From the NCBI RefSeq assembly GCF_000732195.1, contig NZ_JNNU01000002.1:620001-684000 (forward strand): 64,000 bases of DNA. Reading direction: 5' to 3'. The notes below the pieces were generated by a model that had not been told where the DNA came from, searched no databases, and saw nothing but the letters and a program-made list of their open reading frames with translations. This document shows positions 16,535 through 25,666 of the stretch, one piece after another (within the stretch, counting starts at the first letter, position 1; the number at the start of each line of letters is the position of its first letter). This stretch comes from Neorhizobium vignae. GTDB taxonomy: Bacteria > Pseudomonadota > Alphaproteobacteria > Rhizobiales > Rhizobiaceae. A program made the translations under genes and the position numbers.

Positions 16535-17074
16535 ATGGCTGCACTGTTGAAGATCAGCGGTCTCATCGACCGCCTCAGCGAAATTATTGGCAAATTTTCC
16601 GGCTATCTCGTTCTCGCCTGCACCCTTATCAGCGCCGGCAATGCACTCATCCGCTACCTCTTCAACTACAGCTCGAACGGCTGGCTTGAAATCCAGTGGT
16701 ATCTCTTCGGCTTCATCGTGCTTCTGGGGGCTTCCCACACCCTGAGGCTGAACGAGCATGTGCGCGTCGATCTCATCTACGGGGCCGTTTCCGATCGCGC
16801 CCGCCTGTGGATCGATACGATCGGCCTGATCGTCTTCCTCATTCCGGCCTGCATCTATCTCGCCTGGCTTGCCTGGCCGTTCTTCGCCCTCTCCTATGCG
16901 CAGGGCGAAGTGTCCTCGAACGCCGGCGGCCTTATCCGCTGGCCGGTGAAACTCATCATCGTCGCAGGTTTCAGCCTCCTGGCGCTGCAGGGGTTTTCCG
17001 AACTGGTAAAGCGTATCGCCGGTCTTTTGGGCGTCCTCCAGGTCGATACGACCTACGAAAAGCCGCTGCAATAA
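16535..17074 (+). CDS. TRAP transporter small permease (DctQ family)
   Basis: The product is 179 aa with four membrane helices (about 18-40, 55-73, 95-115, 135-158). Family motifs are the Asn/Arg pair in NALIRYLFN and EIQWYLFGFIVLLGASHTLRLNEHVRVD. It forms a complex with the large permease 25 bases downstream and drives sodium-coupled uptake of a carboxylate delivered by a periplasmic binding protein. The binding protein is likely the TakP-like gene at 19943-21049, which sits on the other strand beyond an FkbM gene. The ribosome site is weak (GGGGAAACC). Confidence 0.92.
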   Translation: MAALLKISGLIDRLSEIIGKFSGYLVLACTLISAGNALIRYLFNYSSNGWLEIQWYLFGFIVLLGASHTLRLNEHVRVDLIYGAVSDRARLWIDTIGLIVFLIPACIYLAWLAWPFFALSYAQGEVSSNAGGLIRWPVKLIIVAGFSLLALQGFSELVKRIAGLLGVLQVDTTYEKPLQ

Positions 17075-17099
17075 CACCATTTTCGGGGGATAACCGCTC

Positions 17100-18602
17100 A
17101 TGTTCCAATACGGTATAATGCCGCCGGCAATGTTCCTCGGCATGATCATCTTCATGCTTTACGGCTTCCCGGTCGCCTTCTCGCTCTCGGCCGTCGGCCT
17201 TTTCTTCGGTCTTCTGGGCATCGCCACCGGCCATTTCGAGTTCGCCTTCATGCAGGCGCTGCCGTTCCGCATTTTCGGCATCGTCTCCAACGACCTGTTG
17301 CTCGCCATTCCCTTCTTCACCTTCATGGGAGCGATCCTCGAGCGCTGCGGCCTGGCCGAAGATCTGCTCGAAGGAACCGGCAAGCTGTTCGGCGCCGTAC
17401 CCGGCGGCCTCGCCTATGCGGTTATCGTCGTCGGCGCCATCCTCGGCGCGATCACCGGCACGGTCGCCGCGTCGGTCATCACCATGGGCGTGATCTCGCT
17501 GCCGATCATGCTCAAATACGGCTACAATTCGCGGCTTGCGACCGGCGTCATCGCCGCCTCGGGCACGATCACCCAGGTCATCCCGCCCTCGCTCGTCCTG
17601 ATCGTGCTGGCCGACCAGCTCGGCCGTTCCGTCGGCGACATGTATCTCGGCGCGATCGGACCTTCGATCCTGCAGGTGACGATCTTCATGCTGTTCATCC
17701 TCGGCCTGTCGATCTTCCGGCCGAAGGACGTTCCGCCGCTGCCGCCGGAAGCGCGGGGCGAAATGAACATGGCCCTGGTCATGAAGGTCCTCTGGGGCAT
17801 GGTCCCGTCGATCGTGCTGATCTTCCTGGTGCTCGGCACCATTTTCATGGGCCTCGCGACCCCGACGGAAGCAGGCGCGCTCGGCGTCGTCGGCGCCATG
17901 GCGATCGCCGCGATGCACCGCCGCCTCACCTGGGACCTGCTGCGTCAGGGCATGCATTCGACGATGACGATCACCTCCATGGTCGTCTTTATCCTGGTCG
18001 GTGCCACCTGCTTCAGCCTGGTCTTCCAGGGCATGGACGGCGGCCTGTGGATCGAGCATCTCCTGTCGCACGTTCCCGGCGGCGCGCTCGGCTTCCTGAT
18101 CTTCGTCAACATCTTCATCTTCTTCCTCGCCTTCTTCCTCGATTTCTTCGAGATCGCCTTCATCGTCATCCCGATGCTGGCGCCGGTCGCGAGCGCTCTC
18201 GGCATCGACCTGATCTGGTTCGGCGTGCTGCTGTGCATCAACATGCAGACCAGCTTCATGCACCCGCCCTTCGGCTTTGCGCTCTTCTACCTGCGCTCGA
18301 TCGCGCCGAAATCGGTCAAGACGAAGGATATCTATCTCGGCGCCATTCCGTGGCTCTGCATGCAGCTGGTTCTCGTCGCCATCGTGATCTTCTGGCCCGA
18401 GTCCGTCACCTACTGGCTGGACAAGGCGCCGGACGTCGATCTCAACACGATCAAGATCGAGATCCCCGGCTTCGGCAACGGCGGCGGCAACCAGATGCCG
18501 AATTTCGGCCTGCCCCCGATGGACGGCGCCCCGGCCCAGCCGGGACAGCAGGGCCTGCCCGGCATGCCGAACTTCGGCGAGCCACCGAAGATCAACCCCT
18601 AA
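17100..18602 (+). CDS. TRAP transporter large permease (DctM family)
   Basis: The product is 500 aa. The first 445 residues are a normal DctM protein with about twelve membrane helices, including GTVAASVITMG and GIASGTITQVIPPSLVLIVLAD-like substrate-path motifs (here AASGTITQVIPPSLVLIVLA). The last 40 or so residues are unusual: Gly/Pro/Asn-rich, with MPNFGLPP and MPNFGEPP about 30 residues apart. That tail is not needed for the known transport mechanism. Follows the small permease in one operon, closed by a strong terminator. Confidence 0.94.
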   Translation: MFQYGIMPPAMFLGMIIFMLYGFPVAFSLSAVGLFFGLLGIATGHFEFAFMQALPFRIFGIVSNDLLLAIPFFTFMGAILERCGLAEDLLEGTGKLFGAVPGGLAYAVIVVGAILGAITGTVAASVITMGVISLPIMLKYGYNSRLATGVIAASGTITQVIPPSLVLIVLADQLGRSVGDMYLGAIGPSILQVTIFMLFILGLSIFRPKDVPPLPPEARGEMNMALVMKVLWGMVPSIVLIFLVLGTIFMGLATPTEAGALGVVGAMAIAAMHRRLTWDLLRQGMHSTMTITSMVVFILVGATCFSLVFQGMDGGLWIEHLLSHVPGGALGFLIFVNIFIFFLAFFLDFFEIAFIVIPMLAPVASALGIDLIWFGVLLCINMQTSFMHPPFGFALFYLRSIAPKSVKTKDIYLGAIPWLCMQLVLVAIVIFWPESVTYWLDKAPDVDLNTIKIEIPGFGNGGGNQMPNFGLPPMDGAPAQPGQQGLPGMPNFGEPPKINP

Positions 18603-18638
18603 GGGCGGCTCCGTTCACCCTTGATCGGGACATATCTC

Positions 18639-18678
18639 AAGGAGGACAGAGTTGGCGCTCTGTCCTCCTTCGCTGTTT
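18639..18678 (+). terminator. Intrinsic terminator of the TRAP permease operon
   Basis: AAGGAGGACAGAG (18639-18651) and CTCTGTCCTCCTT (18658-18670) are a perfect 13-bp inverted repeat with a 6-base loop, followed by CGCTGTTTCT. It lies 36 bases after the large-permease stop. Confidence 0.85.
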
Positions 18679-18924
18679 CTGCCCGGCGATGGAGCCCGGC
18701 GACGTTCGGCCAGCCCGGAACCCCCTCCATTTCCAACCTGTCTTTTGGCTGTACCTCTACCGCAATAGTCGTATGCGGATCGAGGTCCGGCGCCATATCC
18801 CGGCGCAGTTAACACTTTGGTAGCCATACTAAGCGGCCCGCCGACCCTATAAAGTTTGACTGACGGCACGACGTCGACGTCGCTCGTCCCCAAACCGGTT
18901 TAGCTGAAGCGCTCGGGGCCTGAC
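18679..18924. other. Gene-free stretch before the FkbM gene
   Basis: With the terminator this makes a 322-base gap. I see no coding frame with a start signal and no repeat. It presumably holds the promoter of the FkbM-type gene; TATAAA at about 18849 is a possible -10 element, but no clear -35 goes with it. Confidence 0.4.
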
Positions 18925-19860
18925 ATGCAGATAAGCCACGTATTGCCGAATGCTATGTACGTTGTGCGAAGGTCGATCGGTCGGACCATAGTGGAGCCGT
19001 TGCGGCGCAGACGGCTTGCGAGAGAGAGGTATGTCTTCATTCACCGCACCGACCGGGGGTACATCTTCAAACTCGATCCCGCACAAAGCATAGACGAGGC
19101 TATCTTCGTCGAGGGCTGTTTTGAAGGACGGTTTCTGGAATTCCTCCATGGCCGTTTCGAGCGTGGCGCCGTGGCGCTCGATATCGGCGCCAATATCGGC
19201 AACTACGCCATTCACCTCAATCGAGACTTCGCCGAGATCCATTGCTTCGAACCGCACCCCGAAGTTTTCAGGCGGTTGACCGACAACATTCGCTCCAACC
19301 GGCTCGATAACATCCGGCTGCACCAGGCGGCTCTCAGCGATTGCAACGACACGCTGACGTTCCGCGAAAACCTCGCGGGTGACCTGGGCGCCAGCGGCTT
19401 TGCGGAGGATGACCCGCCATCGGGCCGTAGTCGTATCCTGCACGTGCCGGTGTTTGAAGCCGACAAACTCGTCAACCAGCTCGGAATAACCAGGGTCGAT
19501 TTCATCAAGGTCGATGTCGAGCGGTTCAAGCTGCGGGTTCTGAAAGGACTTCGTGCCACCATCGCCGTCAACCGGCCTATCGTGTCCTTCAAGTTTCATG
19601 GCCATCTGGCAGGGCCTGATGAGTTAGGCAAGCTCTCCATCTGCCTGCCGGACTATCAATTCTACGACCTGGAATATGCGCCTGCATCGGCTTCAACGCT
19701 GGAAAAACTGAAATGGAATTTCCGCCATGGCGGCGCGCCGGTTCTCAAACGGTTCGACCGCCCCGAGGCGCGGACCTACGAAAACATCCTGGCTTTTCCC
19801 TCCCAGGAAATCTTCAGCCGCTTCACGAACCGCCCTTCGAGCTCCACCTCCTCGGCTTGA
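18925..19860 (+). CDS. FkbM-family methyltransferase
   Basis: The product is 311 aa. The S-adenosylmethionine site is the motif ALDIGANIGNYAIHL at about 74-88, followed by FEPHPEVFRRL. The later family motif, usually D-F-I-K-(I/V)-D-V-E-G, reads VDFIKVDVERFK here, with Arg for the Gly. FkbM proteins O-methylate sugars or polyketides; in rhizobia many act on surface polysaccharides, but no polysaccharide genes adjoin this one. It sits between the TRAP permeases and the oppositely oriented TRAP binding protein, with weak start signals. A later start at 18955 is possible. Confidence 0.85.
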   Translation: MQISHVLPNAMYVVRRSIGRTIVEPLRRRRLARERYVFIHRTDRGYIFKLDPAQSIDEAIFVEGCFEGRFLEFLHGRFERGAVALDIGANIGNYAIHLNRDFAEIHCFEPHPEVFRRLTDNIRSNRLDNIRLHQAALSDCNDTLTFRENLAGDLGASGFAEDDPPSGRSRILHVPVFEADKLVNQLGITRVDFIKVDVERFKLRVLKGLRATIAVNRPIVSFKFHGHLAGPDELGKLSICLPDYQFYDLEYAPASASTLEKLKWNFRHGGAPVLKRFDRPEARTYENILAFPSQEIFSRFTNRPSSSTSSA

Positions 19861-19888
19861 CGCTTCCCCCCGGCATCGGCCCAACAAA

Positions 19889-19914
19889 AACCCCGGACCT
19901 TTCGATCCGGGGTT
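19889..19914 (-). terminator. Intrinsic terminator of the TRAP binding-protein gene
   Basis: AACCCCGGA (19889-19897) and TCCGGGGTT (19906-19914) form a 9-bp stem with an 8-base loop. On the minus strand the stem runs into TTTTTG, 29 bases beyond the stop of the binding-protein gene. It may also stop the convergent FkbM transcript. Confidence 0.85.
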
Positions 19915-19942
19915 CCTGAAATGAGACTGGCCTGATCTGGGA

Positions 19943-21360
<1,418 letters not shown>

Positions 21361-22134
21361 ATGCCGAAACCGATCGTCGCCCTGCCCGCCGATATCCGCA
21401 CGCTGGATGGAGCGATCTGGCATGCCTCGCCGAACCAGTATGTCCAGGCGGCGCTGAAAGTGGCGGATGTGATGACCTTCATCATTCCGGCTTTCGAAGA
21501 GGGCAACGAGACCGACGCCATCCTCGACCGGGTCGATGGTGTGCTGGTTTCCGGTTCGGCGACCAATGTTCACCCGTCCCTCTATGGCAAGCAAGCGAGC
21601 GACGGCGACGGTCCCTTCGACCCGGCCCGCGATGCGACCTCTCTCCCCCTCATCCGCCGGGCGATCGATCGCGGCATTCCGCTGCTCGCCATCTGCCGCG
21701 GCATCCAGGAACTGAACGTGGCCTTGGGCGGCACGCTGGCGAGCGAAATCCAGGAGCAGCCGGGCATCTGGGACCACCGCAAACCCGATGTGAAGGAGCG
21801 CGACGGCATGTATGCGATCCGTCAGCCGGTCTTCATTGAGGAAGGCTCCTGCATCGCCAACTATCTCGGCCTGACAGGCGAGGTCCAGGTCAACTCGCTG
21901 CATCGCCAGGCGATCGCCGAAACCGCCCCTCGGCTGAAGGTCGAAGCGACGGCCGAAGACGGCACGATCGAGGCGGTTTCGGTCATCGACGCCAAAAACT
22001 TCGCCGTCGGCGTGCAATGGCATCCGGAATACTGGGCGGAAACCGATGCCCCGTCACGAGCGCTGTTCCAGGCCTTCGGCGATGCGGTCCGCGCCTATGC
22101 GGCCCGCAAGGCGATTACCGACGTCGCCGCCTGA
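21361..22134 (+). CDS. Gamma-glutamyl-gamma-aminobutyrate hydrolase family protein (class I glutamine amidotransferase fold)
   Basis: The product is 257 aa from the ATG at 21361 (MPKPIVALPADIR), nine bases after GGAGAG. The catalytic triad of the peptidase C26 family is visible: Cys112 in LLAICRGIQELNVALGG, and His221 and Glu223 in GVQWHPEYW. PuuD, the best-known member, releases GABA from gamma-glutamyl-GABA in putrescine degradation. No other puu genes adjoin it; the ornithine decarboxylase lies 13 kb away. Related rhizobial proteins may use other gamma-glutamyl amides, so no symbol is given. Confidence 0.9.
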   Translation: MPKPIVALPADIRTLDGAIWHASPNQYVQAALKVADVMTFIIPAFEEGNETDAILDRVDGVLVSGSATNVHPSLYGKQASDGDGPFDPARDATSLPLIRRAIDRGIPLLAICRGIQELNVALGGTLASEIQEQPGIWDHRKPDVKERDGMYAIRQPVFIEEGSCIANYLGLTGEVQVNSLHRQAIAETAPRLKVEATAEDGTIEAVSVIDAKNFAVGVQWHPEYWAETDAPSRALFQAFGDAVRAYAARKAITDVAA

Positions 22135-22159
22135 CGCTCGCAATGTCGCAGCTTGAAGC

Positions 22160-23182
22160 TCAGGCCCGCGGCCGGTGTACGCCGGTCGACTGACGGATGC
22201 GCATTTCCGGCTTGATCAGGTGGATGCCGTCCGGCTCGTGGCTGCCGGCGAGGCGGTCGAGCAGGGCGCGCGCCGCAAGCCGGCCGACTTCCGTCTGGCC
22301 GTTCCACACCGTCGTCAGTGCAGGCGTCGCGATCGAGGCCTCTTCCAGATCGTCGTAACCGGTGACGGAGATGTCGTGGCCGGGCATCAGCCCGGCACGG
22401 GCAATGCCGTTCATCAGGCCGATCGCCACCAGATCGTTCCAGCAGACCGCAGCGGTCGGCTTCTGCGGCAGGGAGAGGAAATGCACCGCCGCCTCGAACC
22501 CGCCCTGCTTCGAGCGCGGCCCGGGAATGCGAAGGTTCGGATCCACCTCGATGCCCGCCTTGCGCAGCGCGTTGACATAACCCTGGTAACGGTCACGGCC
22601 GGTCGACGTCTGGTCGGTGCCGCCGATCATGGCGATCACCCGATGCCCAAGGCCGATCAGGTGGTTGGTGGCAAGCGAAATGCCGTAGCTGTCGTCGCCG
22701 CGATAGGTCGGCAGTTCGACGCCCTCCATCGAACGGGCAACCAGAATGGCCGGCATGCCGTTCTCTTCGGCAAGCCTCATATCCTCGATCGGCGTGCCGA
22801 TCGCCGGCGACATGATCACCCCGTCCCCGCCGAGCTGCAGCAGCGTTTCGATGAAGGTGCGCTGTTTCTCGACCGAATCGTAATGGTTGGACAGGATGAA
22901 GGTATGACGGCTGCGATCGAGCTCGCTTTCGATCGCCTTGAGGATTTCCCCGTAGAACGGGTTCATGATGTCGTGCACCACGACGCCGATAATGCCGGAA
23001 CGCGAGGTGCGCAGACTGGCTGCGCGACGATTGTAGATATAACCGAGCGCTCTTGCCTGTTCCTTGATTTTTTCCCGGGTATCGGCCGCCACGAGCGGGC
23101 TGTCGCGCAGAGCAAGCGATATCGTGGCAGTCGAAAGACCAAGGCTCTCGCCAATCGTCGACAACTTGATCTTTTGCGCCAT
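22160..23182 (-). CDS. LacI-family transcriptional regulator
   Basis: The start at 23182 (MAQKIKLSTIGESLGLSTATIS) with GGGGGAA upstream gives 340 aa. The N-terminal helix-turn-helix (about 8-27) reads TIGESLGLSTATISLALRD and is followed by the hinge helix NRRAASLRTSRSG. From about 60 on it has the periplasmic-binding-like effector domain (HDIMNPFYGEILKAIE). Effector is probably a sugar. The gene is convergent with the puuD-like gene. A perfect inverted repeat 41-70 bases upstream of its start may be its own operator. No obvious target operon is adjacent. Confidence 0.93.
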   Translation of the reverse strand: MAQKIKLSTIGESLGLSTATISLALRDSPLVAADTREKIKEQARALGYIYNRRAASLRTSRSGIIGVVVHDIMNPFYGEILKAIESELDRSRHTFILSNHYDSVEKQRTFIETLLQLGGDGVIMSPAIGTPIEDMRLAEENGMPAILVARSMEGVELPTYRGDDSYGISLATNHLIGLGHRVIAMIGGTDQTSTGRDRYQGYVNALRKAGIEVDPNLRIPGPRSKQGGFEAAVHFLSLPQKPTAAVCWNDLVAIGLMNGIARAGLMPGHDISVTGYDDLEEASIATPALTTVWNGQTEVGRLAARALLDRLAGSHEPDGIHLIKPEMRIRQSTGVHRPRA

Positions 23183-23222
23183 TTCCCCCACCCGCAATGG
23201 CCGGCATCGCTATCCGACGCTC

Positions 23223-23252
23223 GAATTAAACTTTAAATAAACAATTTAATTC
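23223..23252. promoter_or_regulatory. AT-rich inverted repeat upstream of the LacI-family gene
   Basis: GAATTAAA (23223-23230) and TTTAATTC (23245-23252) are exact reverse complements with a 14-base spacer, in an AT-rich patch. It lies between the divergent-facing ends of the LacI and MarR genes, upstream of the LacI start. LacI operators are usually tighter palindromes, so another factor is possible. Confidence 0.4.
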
Positions 23253-23290
23253 CATGCGACAATCCTGTGAAGGCGAAAATTGGAGGGAAA

Positions 23291-23791
23291 TCAGCCCCTC
23301 TCGTCGGAGGACTCCGACTGAAGATTTTGTTCGATGGTTTTCAGGAGCTTGAGGAGGGTGCGGATCTCCTTGTCGGAGAGGCCTTTCGCGGCGATCGAGC
23401 CGCACTCGGAGACCGAGCGGCCGATCTGTTCGACGGTCTGCAATCCGGCTTCCGTCAGATGCACCTTGGTGAGACGCCCGTCGGTGCCATCGGCGCGGCG
23501 TTCCAGAAACCCCTGCGCCTCCATGCGGCCGATCGTACGCGTCATGGTCGGGGCCTTGACGCCGAGCCGTATGGCGAGCTGGCCAGGGGTCATGCCGTCC
23601 TCTTCGGCAAGGATCAGGATGACGCCGTCCTGGCCGGCATAAAGCCCGCTTTCGCCGAGGCTGCGGCTGAGTGCTGTGCGCATGGAGCGGGCGGCCTGGG
23701 TGATCGCCGGCGCAAGGTCGGTGGCCGAAAGGCCTTCCAGTTCCTTCTTCTTGCCGGACTTGGCTTTTTTATCGCCCTTCTTCTTGCTCAT
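23291..23791 (-). CDS. MarR-family transcriptional regulator
   Basis: The start at 23791 (MSKKKGDKKAKSGKKKELEG) with GGAG upstream gives 166 aa. A Lys-rich, probably disordered tail of about 20 residues precedes the winged helix. The DNA-binding region runs LAIRLGVKAPTMTRTIGRMEAQGFLERRAD, with the wing arginine in DGRLTKVHLTEAG. MarR proteins usually repress a neighbouring gene and respond to small phenolic or oxidising compounds. The creatininase-family gene starts 84 bases away on the other strand and is the likely target. Confidence 0.9.
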   Translation of the reverse strand: MSKKKGDKKAKSGKKKELEGLSATDLAPAITQAARSMRTALSRSLGESGLYAGQDGVILILAEEDGMTPGQLAIRLGVKAPTMTRTIGRMEAQGFLERRADGTDGRLTKVHLTEAGLQTVEQIGRSVSECGSIAAKGLSDKEIRTLLKLLKTIEQNLQSESSDERG

Positions 23792-23874
23792 TCGCTCCGC
23801 CCGTTTTGCCCTAAAGAAGTAGCCGTTATATCTGTGGCGCGCTACCCATATCGAAACCGGGAAACCACCGCCAG

Positions 23875-24666
23875 ATGTCGCACCCTTCGCCACGCTATCA
23901 TGACAATGATACGACACTTGCGTCCACAGAAAGGCGAGACTGGATCGCCGTCCTGCCGCTCGGCGCCCACGAACAGCACGGACCGCACCTGCCCTTCGAG
24001 ACCGACACGCTGATCGCCGAAGGCCTCGTCGCGCGCCTTATCCCTGCTCTGCCCGCCGGCCTGCCGGTGACATTCCTGCCCGCGGAGCCCGTCGGTTATT
24101 CGATAGAGCATATGGATGTCGCCGGCACGAAGACGCTTGCCTTCGATGAGGCCGTTTACCGCTGGCTCGGGCTTGCCGGCGACCTTCACGCCAAGGGCAT
24201 CGGCAAGCTGGTGCTGCTCAACGCCCATGGCGGCAATTCGCCGCTCCTGACCATCGTCGCGACCGAGGCGCGGGTGCGATTCGGCATGCTGGTCGTGGCG
24301 ACGAGCTGGACTCGCTTCGGGCAGCCAGACGGCTGGATCGCACCAGCGGACAAGGCAGTCGACATCCACGGCGGCGACATCGAGACTTCGGTCATGCTGG
24401 CGCTCCATCCGGACCGGGTCGATATGGCCAGGGCCGAGAACTTCCCGTCCCGCCAATCGGATTTTTCCCGCGACTTCAAGCATCTGCGCGCCTACGGCCC
24501 GCACGCCTTCGGCTGGAAGATGTCCGACCTCAACCCCACGGGCGTCGCTGGCAACGCGGCCGCGGCAACGGCGGAACGGGGGGATCTGCTCGTTGCGCAT
24601 GCCGTCAGGGGGATTATCGAACTGCTGGAGGACGTGGCGCGGTTCGATGCACAAGACTTTAAGTAG
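23875..24666 (+). CDS. Creatininase-family amidohydrolase
   Basis: The product is 263 aa. The metal site of the creatininase fold is visible: LPLGAHEQHGPHLPFETD (about 26-43; Glu, His and Asp ligands), NAHGGNSPLL (about 115-124) and DIHGGDIETSVML (about 160-172; His and Glu). The family includes creatininase, mycofactocin MftE and formamidopyrimidine hydrolases; MftE partners are absent. Divergent from the MarR regulator, with 83 bases between, so probably controlled by it. Substrate not predictable from sequence alone. Confidence 0.88.
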   Translation: MSHPSPRYHDNDTTLASTERRDWIAVLPLGAHEQHGPHLPFETDTLIAEGLVARLIPALPAGLPVTFLPAEPVGYSIEHMDVAGTKTLAFDEAVYRWLGLAGDLHAKGIGKLVLLNAHGGNSPLLTIVATEARVRFGMLVVATSWTRFGQPDGWIAPADKAVDIHGGDIETSVMLALHPDRVDMARAENFPSRQSDFSRDFKHLRAYGPHAFGWKMSDLNPTGVAGNAAAATAERGDLLVAHAVRGIIELLEDVARFDAQDFK

Positions 24667-24745
24667 TGGAATAAACCGGAGTGCTTGTTTATCATGGCGC
24701 CGCACCGCATATTTCTGACGAAATCCAGCAAAAGAGGAAATTCCA

Positions 24746-25084
24746 ATGCGTATTTCCATTGCGGAAGCAGAAGGCAAACTCAGAGAGCTTGTGAACCTTG
24801 CCGAACAAGGGGAGGAAGTCGTCCTAACTCATGATGGGGCGCCCTCAGTTCGCTTGGAGCCAGTTATACATTCGGCCGGTACCCAATCGGAGACGGAAGC
24901 GATCGCGGCGGAATTACGGAAGCCATTGCTTCTGGCAGCCGAAGGAAAGCCCTTGAGCTATGCTCAAAAGACGAGGATTTTGCAGGAAATTCGCGAGATG
25001 GCGAGGCACAGAAACTTGCCGTCAGATACTGATGCTGCACGAAGCCAAGACTTTCTATACGACGAGCATGGCTTGCCCAAATGA
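24746..25084 (+). CDS. Phd/YefM-type antitoxin
   Basis: The product is 112 aa. The first 50 residues, MRISIAEAEGKLRELVNLAE followed by QGEEVVLTHDGAPSVRLEPV, are the prevent-host-death DNA-binding fold with the usual LIT.HG-type strand. The rest is the toxin-binding tail. GAGGAAA gives a good ribosome site. Its end overlaps the PIN toxin by 4 bases, as usual in such cassettes. Base composition is lower in GC than the neighbours, which suggests transfer. It should repress its own operon and neutralise the toxin. Confidence 0.9.
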   Translation: MRISIAEAEGKLRELVNLAEQGEEVVLTHDGAPSVRLEPVIHSAGTQSETEAIAAELRKPLLLAAEGKPLSYAQKTRILQEIREMARHRNLPSDTDAARSQDFLYDEHGLPK

Positions 25085-25476
25085 TCGTACTCGACACCTC
25101 GGCCATTATCGCAATCATCACAGGTGAAGCGATGGCCGAGCGATGCGCCGGCGTTATCGCAGCCGAATCGTCAATCATCATGTCTGCCGGAACCCTCACC
25201 GAGTCACTTATCGTCGCAGCACGCCGAAAACTTTTGATCGAAGTCAGAAGCTTGATATCAATCTCAGTAACGCAGATCATTGATGTAACACGGGAACGTG
25301 CCGCCCTTGCGGCCGCGGCCTACGCCTTGTTCGGCAAAAGCTTTCACCCCGCCTCGCTCAATTTCGGCGATTGTTTCGCTTATGCGACAGCCAAGGAATT
25401 CAACTGTCCGTTTCTCTATGTTGGTGACGATTTCGCGAGAACAGACGTAATTCCGGCAATACCGTCGGCTTCCTGA
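25081..25476 (+). CDS. PIN-domain toxin (VapC-like)
   Basis: The product is 131 aa, the full PIN domain. The acidic residues of the nuclease site are in place: Asp5 (VLDTSA), Glu41 (TLTESL), Asp97 (FGDCFAYATA) and Asp116/117 (VGDDFARTD). PIN toxins cut RNA, often initiator tRNA or rRNA. The ATG overlaps the antitoxin stop (ATGA), so the pair is intact and probably functional. Lower GC than the neighbours. Confidence 0.92.
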   Translation: MIVLDTSAIIAIITGEAMAERCAGVIAAESSIIMSAGTLTESLIVAARRKLLIEVRSLISISVTQIIDVTRERAALAAAAYALFGKSFHPASLNFGDCFAYATAKEFNCPFLYVGDDFARTDVIPAIPSAS

Positions 25477-25558
25477 CCCGGAGACATCAAGCCGCCGAGG
25501 CCCCTCATCGACCGCTACCCGAAGGTAACGACCATGCCTGCCGGCGGTCGCAATTCCG

Positions 25559-25575
25559 ATGTGATCTTATAACAT
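25559..25575. promoter_or_regulatory. Zur-like palindrome upstream of the COG0523 GTPase gene
   Basis: ATGTGATC (25559-25566), one base, then TATAACAT (25568-25575) form a 17-bp palindrome with two mismatches. The alphaproteobacterial Zur (zinc repressor) consensus, as I recall it, is ATGTTATA-N-TATAACAT. The site lies about 92 bases upstream of the GTPase start. A zinc-type chaperone gene behind such a box fits Zur control. Confidence 0.6.
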
Positions 25576-25666
25576 ACAAACCCTTTGAACTCGTCCCGGC
25601 TTGCCCTTATATGAGACGAACAAAGCTTCCGCGCCGATCAGGCGCTCTCAAGTCCTCGAGGTTTTC

